The notes beneath the pieces were generated by a model. The model had not been told where the DNA came from, did not search any database, and was given only the letters and a program-made list of their open reading frames with translations. Below, in pieces: positions 12,143 to 24,280 of a stretch of DNA of 64,000 bases. The stretch covers positions 124,001 through 188,000 of the forward strand of contig WSUB01000073.1 in assembly GCA_019633425.1 (NCBI GenBank). The letters are read 5' to 3'. Each line of letters begins with the position of its first letter. Positions within the stretch are counted from its first letter, which is position 1. Position numbers and translations under genes: made by a program. Source of the DNA: Tulasnella sp. 424. Lineage: Eukaryota > Basidiomycota > Agaricomycetes > Cantharellales > Tulasnellaceae.

Positions 12143-14567
12143 CTATAATTTACTCGGAATAACTGGAGCGATCGGTTGAGGAGGATTCCACATCTTCTCC
12201 CGAGCGTAGTTCCTAAGCCCCGTGTCATCCAAATCGCGCAGTCTCTTTGCCCCATCCACACCCTGTAGCGCAAAGCGGGTCCAAGCAGTTCGGTAAGCTT
12301 GTCCACAACGTCGAAGCGAAATGCAAACATTTTAACTCACCTCTTCCTGAGCCTGGCGAATCACACCCAGAGCGATTTCCGCACTAACGTCACGTATCCT
12401 CTCGAGACGAGGGTAAATCAACCCCGCCTGTTTCTCTTCCTCGGTGAGAGAGCCAGCGAGGGAAATCGCAGCACGTTCGATCATCTTGCTGGTTACACGA
12501 TTCGCGCTGGAGAGAATGGTTCCCAATCCGATGCCTGGGAAGACGTACTGCAAATGGCTTGAGTTAGCGATTCCCTCGATCAAGGATTTGTCATACGCAC
12601 CATATTGTTTCCCTGACCAGGTTCGTAAGTCTTGCCTTCAAATTCCACATTTCCATAGGGGCTTCCAGACGCGTAGAGTACTTGGCCCTTGGACCATTTG
12701 ACGGCGTCGGAAAATTCAAGTTCGCATAAAGAAGATGGATTTGACAGAGGGAATATGATAGGACGAGGATTGAGTTCGGTCATCCGAGTGACGATGTCGG
12801 AGGTGAACGCATTCTATGAGAGTGACTGATTAGTTTTGAGCTCGTGACCCACAGTTCCATCAATCCCTCATACCTTTTGCGTGCTAAGCCCTAGCAAAGC
12901 GGTTGGCTTCACGTAGTCAATGATTTTCAGCAATGACTTGATCGGAGGACCAGAATAATCCCTCCTTGCAAAGTCTGGTGAGACGTTGGAAGACTCAGGA
13001 GATTAGTAGCCTGCCACCCCAGTTCAGGCATCCTAAGTTTGAATAACGTACACTCCTTGTGCTTATACAACCCTCCAGAACGGCCCTGGTAAATCAACCC
13101 TTTAGAGTCTACCGTCCAGATCCGTGCTTTGGCCTCTTCTTCTGACATGCCGAGGTTGAGGAAATACGACATGACCTGCTTTGCGACGCCGATGCCCGCT
13201 GAGCCAGCACCGTAAAAGAGCACTTTGTGGTCGCGGGGGTCGGGGCCTTGTGGAGCAGATGATGCGATGTGAGCCGCGTTGTGGAAGCCTGCTAGGATGA
13301 CCGAGCCGGTGCCTTGAATCTAACGGGACGGGACCGGTCAGAGGGAATCAAGGTGAAGGGGACTGGATAATACCCACGTCGTCATTAAAGCAACGATACC
13401 GGTTGCGGAATTGGTCGAGGTAGTAAAACGCATTATCGGTCGAAAAGTCCTTTTGATAGAATACACGTGAGCATCCAACGAGAAACTCGACGCCAGCAGT
13501 ACGCGTACCTCGAATTGGACCAGGAGCTTTGGGAAAACCTCTCTCATGGCTTGCATAAACTCCTGCATAAACTCCTTCATTTCATTTGGCGATATGCGAG
13601 TCTGACGAAGACCGAGGTAAAGTGGGTCGTTCAAATGGACTTCGGTATTTGTTCCAACATCAAGGCAGATGGGAAGAGTTGACAGAGGTCGGATCCTTGT
13701 CGAAAAGATGAGCGGGTTAGTTAAGGCATGACCTGCCAACGACCGGGCGTGCTCACCCTGCTCCTGCGATGTAAAGGTCGAGTTTGCCAAGACTAATGGG
13801 GAGGCCATTGACGCCCTGACCAAGATGGGAATGACCGAAGACTTCAGATGGGCTGTCCGCAGCTATGACGGTAGAGAGGTACCTACCAGATCCCCGAGTC
13901 CAAGAATTCTGGAGCCGTCGGTCACCACGGCTATCCGAGCCTTTTCTTTGTAAGGCCAGCTCTGGAGGACATCCTTTATTCGCCCCTTGTCTTTGTAAGA
14001 AATGACGAGACCTTCAGGTCTTTGGTAGATCTTTGAGTAGTTCTGGCACGCAGCCCCAATGGTGGGTGTATATACAAGGGGTGTGAATTCCTATGCGAGT
14101 GTCGGAGGTTAGGCCGAAGCCGGGGAACCAAAAAGTCGGGACGCACGGCAAGATTTTGAGAAAGGAGATGGTAGAATAGTTTGGGGTCCCGAGCCTTCAG
14201 GCCGCTGAGAAAGACGTATTTGTCTAGTGGTGTGGAATGAGAGCGAAGCTGCTGCAACGTTCGTTGAGCATGGTTGACACGGTCGAAATTGGTCTTGAAG
14301 TAACCTTGTGGGGATGGATGCTGGTCACAGAACCAATCTTGTGGGTTACGTTGGGAGACACTCACCAAGTTCGCCCTGAGAAGCTTGCCTTGCCCCTGCA
14401 ACGCCTTCCTTTGTCGTACTCGATTGAGCCATCGGTCGTGGTGTCAGGATGGGGGACGGAGAGGTTATAGAGTTAGCTTCCGCGCCTGGTGCAAGACTAG
14501 CCAAGGTCCGTCGAGGGTGGTGAAATGGTCGAGCCCGTTGAGAGTGATGGACGAGGGTGCGCCGCAT
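12143..14567 (-). CDS. Malic enzyme, probably mitochondrial
   Basis: Oxidative decarboxylation of malate to pyruvate with NAD(P)+ reduction. Eleven minus-strand exons (14366-14567, 14147-14304, 13887-14090, 13757-13815, 13509-13695, 13378-13449, 13052-13319, 12874-12974, 12601-12813, 12341-12547, 12143-12262) close exactly to 596 residues. Residues 1-30 are Arg/Ser/His-rich without acids ([15 protein letters not shown]), a good mitochondrial presequence. Family signatures in order: [11 protein letters not shown] with the catalytic Tyr (about 121-131), [19 protein letters not shown] (about 173-192), [28 protein letters not shown] (metal-site region), the Rossmann loop [10 protein letters not shown] (about 328), GLSTQKNAFT and [12 protein letters not shown] (about 485-496). 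The usual N-terminal segment with NKGTAF is missing between the presequence and the [10 protein letters not shown] helix. Cofactor preference (NAD or NADP) cannot be read with confidence. It is divergent from dUTPase with 837 bp between the starts. Confidence 0.95.
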
Positions 14568-15404
14568 CTTATGAAGGGATGAATGACAGAGTAGCGGTTA
14601 ATAAAATGTAGCAAGCGGAAGGACGCTGACTCTCGAATTTGCATGAGAATCACGCGAGATTTCACAAGTTTAGTTGGGGATGAACCCTGAACAGCCGGAG
14701 ACCTCCCATTTCACATGAATACCCGTCATCAGTCCCAACGTCCCATGTCGCTCCTCTGCTTGGGGCAAAATTCAATTATCATCTGGACCAACGTTGCCCC
14801 AAACAAACACCAGCTGACAACTCTTCTAGCAGGTCCGTCTTATGTCCGCGTAGCCTCAACGCCATCGCACTGGGGCTGGACCCAAGCGGACTCTTACAAC
14901 AAATCAAGGTGGATTGGAATGATGAAGATCAATCTGCAGTCTGACATCGAATCCAATGCCCATGCACACGCTTGCTGCGAGAAATCATGCGAGTCGAACG
15001 GCCGGAGACTAGCTCACCTCATTCCATCTTCCGGAGGTAGCGTAATACAACGGATTATAGTTGGTTGAAGCTTGTCCTACGATCGTGCCAGGGTACTTTT
15101 ATCTTAGCTGTCAGAGAATGACATGGTTCATTCCTGGCTCAAGCTGAGGCGTCAGATTAGAGGAGCGCTAATGGAAGGCGACGGCGACAAATAAATGTAA
15201 CAGACGACCAATACAGGATCAGAGCGATACCCTAAAGTAACGCAGCTCATTCCTGTACTTTCTGCGTTCTTGATTTTTCGTGTGGCATTTCCTGGTTAAC
15301 GGATGATATCTGCGCCCGCCCATCCAGCAGAGATGTAACGCGTTGTCACGCTTGTTACAGTGAGGAAGAAAGCTTACGTCTTCTAACCTTTCCACCTTCT
15401 CTCT
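14568..15404. promoter_or_regulatory. Shared upstream region of malic enzyme (-) and dUTPase (+)
   Basis: This 837-bp spacer lies between two divergently transcribed genes, so it carries both promoters. No supported gene is seen inside; open frames here are short and lack coding character. The clearest element is the ACGCGT box at 15338, close to the dUTPase start. Confidence 0.55.
15338..15343. promoter_or_regulatory. MluI cell-cycle box (ACGCGT) upstream of dUTPase
   Basis: A palindromic ACGCGT sits 62 bp before the dUTPase start codon, followed by a second partial ACGC core at 15348. ACGCGT is the binding site of the MBF/DSC1 G1-S regulator in yeasts, and nucleotide-synthesis genes are classic targets. 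A chance hexamer is possible; position and target gene make it worth noting. Confidence 0.5.
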
Positions 15405-16183
15405 ATGAAACGCGCCCTTTCACCTACGACCGAAACTGCCTCTGAAAAGCCCTCAAAAATGGCCAACGTTGAAGTCGAAAACACCAACCCACCCGCTCCG
15501 ACATCCAAGCTTTTGATCAAACGCCTGTCGGATAAGGCGACGCTTCCGACACGAGGTTCCGCGTTGGCCGCAGGCTACGACCTCTATAGGTGAGAAATCG
15601 CTCTCGCGACAGATTTGAGCGCTCTTTAATATGCATTTCTATCTTCAGTGCAGAGGAGAAAGTCATCCCCGCCAAAGGAAAAGCGCTCGTCGACACACAG
15701 ATTTCCATCGCCGTTCCAGTAGGCACATACGGCCGAGTAGCTCCCCGAAGCGGGCTTGGTACGTCTGCAGATTATCTAAGACTATTGCGTCATGAGATTG
15801 ACGTATTACGGTGCCTAGCCTCGAAATTCATGATTGACACCGGAGCCGGAGTCATCGACGCGGACTATCGAGGAATCGTCTTTGTCCTTCTTTTCAACCA
15901 TTCCGACCAGGACTTCAAGGGTATGTCATTTGGTTTCATTCGGCTTCCTCTGCTAGTCTAACAGCACATCAATCAAGTCCAAGTCGGGGACCGAGTTGCC
16001 CAGCTCATCATTGAGAAGATCGAGACCCCAGACGTCCTTGAAGTTGAGGTAGGTCATGGATAGTTTTTTATTTATTTGACAAAGTAGAAAGCGCTCATGC
16101 TCCTAACCTATCAGAACTTGGAAGAGACTTTGCGCGGTGCTGGAGGTTTCGGTTCGACGGGCGGGCATGCCAAATTGACGTAA
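15405..16183 (+). CDS. DUT1: dUTP pyrophosphatase (dUTPase)
   Basis: Hydrolyses dUTP to dUMP and pyrophosphate, keeping uracil out of DNA and feeding dTMP synthesis; trimeric enzyme of nucleus and/or mitochondria. Exons 15405-15589, 15649-15758, 15819-15920, 15978-16048 and 16115-16183 close to 178 residues. All five dUTPase motifs are present: AGYDLYS (I, about 57), PRSGLA (II), GVIDADYRG with the catalytic Asp (III), GDRVAQLII (IV) and [10 protein letters not shown] (V, Phe that stacks on uracil). The N-terminal ~35 residues are a variable extension; a second Met at residue 19 (MANVEVENT) could start a shorter cytosolic/nuclear form. The gene ends 141 bp from the polymerase gamma stop in tail-to-tail orientation. 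Confidence 0.97.
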
Positions 16184-16324
16184 ATGGACGGCCCACGCAG
16201 TTGTATACATTAGAATGAAGATGCATTGAGCGAAAGCAGCAGTCAAACATACAGAGCGCTAATATACCGAACAATCCCTTGGAAAATCGACATAATTTAC
16301 ATAACGATATTTCTTAAACCCAAC

Positions 16325-19300
16325 CTACGCCCTCGCTTTAGATGTGGTGTACCTCTGCTCGCTCTCCACAATGTCGTCCCACTCGTCTCCCCTCGACTTT
16401 TTGTTGGCAACCCTCTTCACCGTTGCTGAAGCCTTCTTGCGCTGCGGTAATGTCTTGGTTCCTCGTTCTTTCCCGGATAGCATCCTTATCTCGCCTAGCT
16501 CGGTCGTCGCTTGGACTTTCAGGTATGCGGGACCCTTCGCCCGATGAACCAAACAATCTGGCTCCACATATCCCTCATCAATTGTGTCGCCCATTTGGAA
16601 TATCCTTCTGACCGGGCCGAGACTTCCTCCGTCCGTCTTCTCCAGAATCTGGCCCATGTCCAAGGCCTCACCAGGGGCTATGGGGTCCGGTTGACTTGGT
16701 GTAACGCAGGGCAAATCGACCTCCTTCCTCAAGACGTGATCCACATCTACGGCGGAAAAGAAGCCCACGCCCTGAGGCAAATTGTCCAGCCCAAGCTTCC
16801 ACGCAAACAGGCTCCTCGTCCATAGGTTGGCAATTTGGAGTGCCAGGGCGCATCGGTACTGGTCCTCTTCCTGAACTAGGTAGCGGACTTCATCGTGGAC
16901 TGAGATGAGATAACGTGCTTTGATGTCATATGTCGAGAGGAGATGTTCCATGCTGACAATGAGGAGGTGAAGGTAGTCTACACCGCTCGACTGAACCACC
17001 CAATTGATGCGAGAGGGCATAAAGTCTTTTCCAAACACTTCTGGGAGATATTCTTTTCGGAGTGCGAGTGTGATCGAACAACCCAGTGCAGGTGTCTTTG
17101 GTCGGTCGGAAAGAGCGATCTCTTCGAGCTTGTTGAAGACAAAGCTCTCGGTCCCGCCGTACCAGAACTGCCGACCAAGTAGCAAGTCGGCCTTTCGCGT
17201 TTTGTTTCCCTTTGTGTTGGCGTACAAGGCATCCGCTAGCTTGGTTCCCTCTTCGGCAGTCATATTCGGATTGGACTGCCGAAGAAGCAGACTGGCATGG
17301 CGCTTCCCGGCACCGTAGATTCGGGAATAGTTGAACACTTTGGCCTGATCTCGACTGACTCCAAGGATCTTGGCAGTTTTGGAGTGGAGGTCGGTTCCGT
17401 ATTTCTTCTGCCCCTCCAGCGTCATCCACCCCAACGCACTTGCTCCATGAAGGCCGAATTGCGCATCTCCGAGCAAGCTTGAGATCCAAAGCTCCTCGGA
17501 ATCAACGTCAGCACCAACGATAGCATATCCCGGGGGAGCGCGAACCATGGCTTTGAGTTCCGATCCGACCCGGTTGGGCTTAGCGTTCGAAGCTGTTAGC
17601 CAAGTGTTCTCGATTGCGCGGCGGGTGACGGTGCCCATGGTAATGACTTGAGGTAAGATCATCCCCCATTTCTGGCCCTCCTTAGCCAGGTTTCTTTCAC
17701 CCGCTGATGAACGAGACGACTGGAATCCCATTCGACTCCCTCCAAGCCCGTCCCAGACCACCATCTGCTTCATCACACGATCCCGGGCACTGATCCAATA
17801 GCTGCACTGTGCATTCATCCGCAGAGCTTCGTTCGCTTCCCCGCCCGGACTAGTCAGGGTTCCTTGCTCTGCGTGCTTGATGAAGGTTTTGCCGAACGGT
17901 GAGCCAACATTCGCTTTCTCTCCATCCTTGTGCGGGAGCTTGTAAAAGGCGTATCCTTCATGCGAGTCTGTTCTTAGGCGTTCGTCGGCCTCCTCAAAGA
18001 AGCTGAGGGGTTTCAGCGGCGTTTTGAAAGTGGCCGCGCCCTTTGGCGACACGCGGAAGGTCCACCCATGCTCACGGGAGTGAAAGAGCGGCCACTCTAG
18101 CCACTTCAATCGAAGGAGAAGGGGGGCGATACGACTTCGAGCTGATATCTCCAATGCACCAGGAGGCTTGCCAGACTTCGGCGCAGTGAGTTCCCAGTAC
18201 CATTTGGGCCAGACTGGATGAGAAGCCGAATTTGGCTGTTCTGGAGATCGTGTGATCGCGGTTAGGTTTGTGACGCGAGAAAGAGGAGCTCTTCTGTCTT
18301 ACCTTCAGTTTTGGAGACGGATGAGACAACAGGGACGTCCGTCCAGTCGAGCTGTCTTAGCCAGGGATCGTCTGCAGAGAAGCCTTCGTTGACGATGATA
18401 TCACCCGCCTTAATGATTGCTTGCTGAGTCGCCTCGTCCTTCGACCCTTCGGCGAGTTGCTGAACCAAGGCCAAGTGATCGAGATCTCGTGTTGTCATGT
18501 CTCCGGTCGCTCGGACTAAAGCCGGGCCAAGGACAGTTCTAACCTTCCTCTTCAGCAGCGGGAAGAATGCATGGCCCTCTGTCGAATGCTCTAGCAATCC
18601 ATCCCCGTCCTGAATTGTTACAGGCTCGGTATCAGCCGTCGGAGCGCGGTAAACCCATCCGTGAGTCGGAGACCAGTAGAGCGGGTGGCCTCTCCACTGC
18701 ATCCGCAGAACAAGCGGAAGAATCCTTTCCAAGTTCTTTGTTGCAACGGGATTCTTGAACAAATCTACGTACCACTGGGGCACGGATTGTCGCGTATCTC
18801 CGGGAGGAAGAACAACCGAACCCTTGGCCGATTTCTTCAGCTGCGCCTTCGAAGGTGGAGGTTCTACGCCCCTCGACCGTCCGGGGTTCTTCGGGCTCCA
18901 GTCCATTTGGCTTAACCATTCATCCTTCTCCCACTTCTCCGGCTTGTCAAACAAGTCCTTTGCTTGCTTCGCCAGGAGTTCGAGCTTGCCGCTGATTTGT
19001 TCTTCTAATTCCCGGTATGTCCCTTCAGCGTTTTGGATGTATTTCTCCCAGGTTTCGTTGACAGGCAGAAAGCCGTTTCCCATGGAGACAAATCCAGCCC
19101 AGGATACGGGAGAGGGACAAGCTTCGAGGAAGGCAGGGTGGAGTTGGCTGAAAACGGCGTGCGTGGTACCGACGTCGATTGCGCAGTAGGTTATGTAGTC
19201 GTCCAATTTTTCGCGAATGGATTCCGGCGTGGCGGTCATGAAATCACCCCTGATTGTCTTGTCGATTTCGATCCCGCAATGGAGCCGAGCCACTTCAGCT

Positions 19301-20410
19301 AGCGAGTTAACGGCAGTGATGTCCTCCCAACGTTTGTTGGCTATGTCTGCCTCATCCTCTAGATCAGCCGAGGTCAACTCTCCAATCCCATCCTCCAGTT
19401 CCATCCGCGTCTTCTGCAGGTTAGCTCTCCGAGCATCATCCGCTTCTTGCGCTTCTTCTGCCTCTGTCTGTTCCATGAGCTCCTTAACGGTGTCGATGCA
19501 TTCTTCCTTCTGCTCCTGCGCCCGCGTTTTCTCTTTTCTCCGAGTCATCCACGATGGACGTTGATGTGACGAGATGCCCTTCGTAGCGACGTGTAATGCC
19601 ATGGTGTCCAGCCAACGGTTGGCCGTGCGTTCAAGGGAGTACTCCTCGCGGACTCGTGCTCGGTCGTAGGCTACATTGTGACCAACGACAATTCGCGGCT
19701 TCGAAGGGTCTCCGATCGGAACCAGTTGCGCGGGGTCTTCTGTTTCACCAAGAAGCCATGGCGACAACCAGACGTACCAAGCGTTTGGAGAGACTGCACA
19801 TGCCATGATCGCATAGTTATGGTAGTTTGGCATGGTTTCTACGTCGAAACAAAGCATCGACTCTTCTCCGGGACTCTCGACTGCTTCGAACGAACCGTCT
19901 GGATAGTATCTTGTCCATCCGGACTGATGCACCCAGGATTCGGGTAGGGGAGGGAGTTTATCCCGAGTGATTGCTGCAAATTCCTTGGCGAGGGAAAGGT
20001 AAGGTTCCGCTGTCGCCGCGCCTATCCGATGGAAATGGTGGTCCACGTTGTTACCGTGTAAAGGGGGAAGATTGAAGGAAATAGGCGACAGTTCGGATGC
20101 CTGCGTTGTATCCAGTCCATGGTGGGTTAGATGGTCACGGGATATTTGTATAAAATGGGTATCCGGAGGAGGGAAGGAAGTGTTCTTGAAGACTTGAGAA
20201 TGAAGGGTTGGAGAGAGGAGTTGCACTCCGACCTGGTTCTTGAGACCTAATGACAGGAGATCAGATATTGAGTACATGCTAAGAGACATGGACTGTACTT
20301 TGTAGCTCTTTTGGACTCTTGGAGGCATTGGTCGATCTAAGTCTTGTGTGCAGGTTGGGATGACGGTAGATAGCAGTGGACGGAACTGTTTTGGAATAGA
20401 GACGGCGCAT
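16325..20410 (-). CDS. MIP1: Mitochondrial DNA polymerase gamma catalytic subunit
   Basis: Family A DNA polymerase that replicates and repairs mtDNA. I place three exons: 20299-20410, 18303-20246 and 16325-18240, closing to 1,323 residues. The short first exon is easy to miss. It supplies a classic mitochondrial presequence (MRRLYSKTVPSTAIYRH, no acids) and is joined by a 52-bp intron to the block SLKNQVGVQLLSP. The 3'-5' exonuclease has Exo I CFDVETMPNY (about 170), Exo II VVGHNVAYDRARV (about 235) and Exo III YCAIDVGTTHAVF. The polymerase has motif A VGADVDSEELWI, motif B RDQAKVFNYSRIYGAGK and motif C HDEVRYLV, where the catalytic Asp is intact. The extra C-terminal ~130 residues after motif C are basic and family-variable. 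An in-frame ATG at 20328 lies within the preceding exon region in another frame and would drop the presequence. Confidence 0.95.
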
Positions 20411-20791
20411 GAGGGGTACCAGTTCTAATAGTGCCTAGACTTGGTATGATCGGTAGCATGGAAGATTCTTCACTGGTTCATGGTGAGTGGTTGTAGGCTC
20501 AGTCTTGTTTTTGAACAGGATCAAGCAAACATCTCAAAGCACGTTCGCGGATATAAGACGGAGCTCCGATCCTCCACTCTTCCCCAAATCTCAACCCACA
20601 CTTTTCAAATTCAGGCGAGGAGTTTTTTGAGTCAAATATAGAATGTTCCAGCTTCGCGCTGGTTCTCCTTCTTTTAAGAGTTTGGGCAACTGCTCGTTCC
20701 AAAACAGCCGAATTCAAGAACATGCTGTAGATTACTTCAAAAACTCGAGTACACAGTCACGGATGATCTACCATGAATCAACTAGGTTGAG
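20411..20791. other. Upstream region of polymerase gamma
   Basis: This 381-bp spacer lies between two minus-strand genes. It holds the polymerase gamma promoter and the 3' UTR of the DUF6535 gene is on its other side. A 74-codon minus-strand frame (20499-20723) has no recognisable features. Confidence 0.5.
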
Positions 20792-23401
20792 TTAATAAGC
20801 CCAGGCTTCAGGGGGTAAGGCAAAGTTCGGGGTAATTGGAGTCAATCTCCTGACATCAGGCATATCGGCGAACTGAATTGCCTACGGGGAGGAGCGGGAG
20901 ACGTTATTGTTAGTTCATTCCTTGGGATAGGTGCACTTACGAGAGATCCACCCCGAGCGCGAGTTCTGCATTCGAGCTCGACGTACAGGTCGTTAAGCTC
21001 TGACCATAAGTCCTGCAATGCAGGAGGTGCTTCTGCCACTCGTAATTCCTCCACGACGGGTTTGACTAGTTCAAATGCGAGTTTGTTATCAAGCTGGAGG
21101 GAATCTTGTATATCCATAATGTGTGTCATATACTTGATTAAGCAATGCATAATGGCACCGACGACCAGCCTGGAAGAGATATATCAGCCGGAGGCTCGAC
21201 GTCAAATCATCTCACTTACCAGCGGTTAATTTTCACTCCATTTACTGAAGTTGACTGGTTCTCTAATAAGCCAAGTATTGTTTCGAAGGCCTCCATTCGT
21301 AGATTTCTCTCGTCCTGCCGCTCCTCGGCCGACAACTTGGGATCTCTGATTTTGTTTTCGATCGAAGCAAGCACACTCCCGAAACCCTTTAAAACAAGAT
21401 CGAAACCATCCGATACGCTGCAATCTTTTCGAAAGAAGCAAGCTAAAGCCCCCTGTACCAAGTGGAGGTATGCTTGGTGCGGTGGTTTCTCGTTCCAGGA
21501 TAATGACGCTGTCTGCAACCCAACGCTGATCTGTTCCGCAGAGAAGTTATCGAGAAACTTTCTAGCCAGGTCGGAGTCGGGTTGACATTAGTAACAGATA
21601 CCCTCTAAGCACTAAAGCTAATTACTTACACTCGGTATACGGTCTGCAGACGATGGAATGATTCCACGCACCATTCCAGCCTTTGACCAATCGAACGGCT
21701 TGAAACGTTTCCAATCTGTGCTGAAAGTTCCAGTGCAAAGCCACACATGACGCTGGCCTGGATGTTCCCTTGGCGGAGTGCCGCGACGTTGTAAATGATT
21801 GTGGCGGCCTTATCCATTTTCCCATGGACGATGGAGGCCAAAAGACCGCTTAGGACAGACATGCGTCTCGCATGAGACGGCACAGGCAGCCCATCCTCCT
21901 CACTCGGAGCCATTGATTCGACTAGTTCCTTCGTAATCTCCTGCATATCCACGAACGTTTGCTCTAGAGTTTCGGGGAGCGGCGATGGAATGGCGGCAAA
22001 GACTTTTCCGTCCGTCGTGAAGGATCCCCACTGTTCCTCCTCGCAAAGGTCTCGCAGCGACCCAGCTGAGAGGATGAGATGCAGATACGCTCCTCCAAAC
22101 ACCATGGCCTCCCGATAAAAGTTGGCCCCTGGACCAACCATCATGGTCGTGGCGCCAATCATCGGTGGCGAGCTATCTGGTTGGCCTTGTGCGTCGAAGA
22201 ATAATTCGCGGAGACGATAGACGGCAGCTTTGTCATCCACGATACGCGTTAGGGTGGCCATATCTTGAACTGCTTCGAGGTTTAAGGCCGCGAAGTAGAG
22301 GCCTTCTCTGCTTTCTGAGATGCCAAGCATCCGTCGAATGGCATCTCCCTGAAGCAGTAGGAGAGGCTCCGCAAGTCGGCGGTGTAGGTGCGATTCAAAA
22401 AATTGCTTGTACACTGTTTGCCAACCTGGCCACCGAAGGAGATCGAGGTCTTTGGGTGAGCCTTCCCGTCGAGTGATCCTAAACGCCCATACCCCGCAGG
22501 AGACAGTGATGTAGAGAACGGTGGAAATGAGTCGGGAAATTATTGGGAATATGACGATGGCGAACCACGGGACAACCTGTGACACGGGGGTCTTGAATGG
22601 ACAGAATGGATCCCAAATGGACGCGCCGACTGTGATGAGGAAGGAAAATAGAGCAGCGGTGACTGGAGCAAGGATAAAGTTGCCAAGGGTTCCGTTAAGA
22701 ATGCGGAGATAGAGGATTAGGCCGAAGCCGAAGATGACGAGGGTTGTTTGAATAAGAAGTGGTAGGACGACGTCGAGAATTGGAACGAGACGCCACCTGT
22801 CTGCACCTAATGCCCGTTTCGACTGTTCCCAACGAGGCTGTCCGGCTGCCCCACCGACGCTCCGCTTTCTGTAATAAGCGAGCCATTGCCTCCCAAGGAC
22901 AGCAAAGAATGACGCGAGGAGAGAACAAGTCAAGCTCATCGAGAACAGAACGTTGACGAGAAGAGCATTCGGTGGTGGTATGAAATCGTCTGATGGGAGT
23001 CCAACAGTGAGCGAGGAGCTGTTGCCGCGGACGAGTCGCATCAACAGGGCGTTGGTATCGTCGGCCGGGTCAGGGGTCATTAATGGCAAGCTCAGTGCAA
23101 GGAAGGCTGTATTCACGCCGGCGAACAAGCCAGTCTGAGATGGAACAAATTTGATATCAGAAATGTCCTCTGAGAGTCACGAAGGACATACGAATGTCAA
23201 AAGCCCGTCCAAATTGTCCTTTAAGCTCTTTACCCTGTTGATGCGTCAGATAGTAAGTCCAGTACAGCGCCACCGAAAGGCTCGAACATACATGTCATCG
23301 TCCATATCATCTTGCAGTTGATCGTAATGATGAAAGAAATCTCCGCCATCTTTCCCAAAGGCCGGCGGAGGAATCGGATAGGGGGCCACGAACCTATTCA
23401 T
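20792..23401 (-). CDS. DUF6535 membrane protein
   Basis: Member of a large basidiomycete family of integral membrane proteins of unknown function. Exons on the minus strand (23292-23401, 23192-23234, 21630-23134, 21220-21561, 20941-21169, 20792-20881) close to 772 residues. A TAA directly precedes the ATG in frame, which fixes the start. The DUF6535 region begins in the second exon and continues in GLFAGVNTAFLALSLP (about 52-70, first membrane segment). Further segments are NALLVNVLFSMSLTCSLLAS followed by FFAVLGRQWLAYY (about 108-140), VLPLLIQTTLVIFGFGLILYL, FILAPVTAALFSFLITVGA and VPWFAIVIFPIISRLISTVL. The C-terminal ~480 residues are soluble and helical without recognised domains. Biological role unknown; these genes tend to be numerous and poorly conserved outside Agaricomycetes. 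Confidence 0.85.
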
Positions 23402-24280
23402 TTACGGGCTCGGTTCAGAACTGATTACTCGACTGACTTGTTGGATATTCGGATTTGCGGGAGTCCTTGGCTGACTACGGCCCGCCGTAGTCCGGGTGGG
23501 GCGCTGTGCGTTAACCGAGGGGGGAGGGTATTTGTAAGGAAATAATCACGCCGGACGTAATAAGGAATGCCGGTCGCCTCGGGCCACGAGGGGAGGGCCG
23601 TTGTGCTCTTACGAAGCGAAGGCCACAAGGCGGGCTGTGGCTTGCCCGGTTTCAAGAATAGTACACTCTCTAGATTAGCATTGAATGTTCTACTGGCTGG
23701 TGAGTAATGCGCCTCGAGTTCCAAGACTGAGTCTCCTAGAGAACTTGCGTAATAGGTGAGGAGTACATCCATCTGAAACGTGAGACGGCGAGTGGAGCGA
23801 AGTGTTGTTCCGAAGGAAACAGTGAGAGTCAGTTCGTCTCGTTTGAGACATTTAGTGTCTTCGCATGCATTTTACATCGTGCCATAGGGGTTTGCAAGCT
23901 TAGATTGATGCTAGGCATCATCAGCAGCGTGTGTGCCTCGTTTAATTCTCCGCGGCCCGATGTTTGGAAACCACTGTAACGCCTGCCAACCTTCCATTCA
24001 TATCTGGCAAAGAAATAAACTATCGAAAACGAACGTTCAAAACGCACCGCATTGTATCTGGATTTCAGGAAGAAGCAAAAATGGGGGATGTTAAGGCTTG
24101 TCTTCCCCAGGCAAAAGCTACTGTCCCACGGTTCATGCTAAGTCACCATTTCTTGCTCCACAGTTCGTGCTCTCTCTAAACTGCAGAGACTGCTAGGCCG
24201 ACGAGCCAAGCAGTCTGATCGATATATATCAAGTACTCTTTCCAGACATTTTCGCTGTATTTGAGACTGAGCTCTCCTCC
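23402..24280. other. Intergenic between divergent DUF6535 and SET-Tad3 genes
   Basis: This is 879 bases without a supported gene. A 115-codon minus-strand frame (23425-23772) and a 72-codon one (23829-24047) lack recognisable domains and convincing splice partners. Both promoters of the divergent pair must lie here. Confidence 0.5.

Noticed and set aside
13560..13590. Short tandem duplication (EFMQ EFMQ) in malic enzyme
   Set aside because: It is a four-residue repeat within an exon that is otherwise conserved. Replication slippage is enough to explain it.
18262..20328. Polymerase gamma start at the ATG at 20328
   Set aside because: The sequence 20247-20298 is better read as an intron. The upstream exon gives a mitochondrial presequence and the phase closes, whereas the 20328 start adds intron-derived residues.
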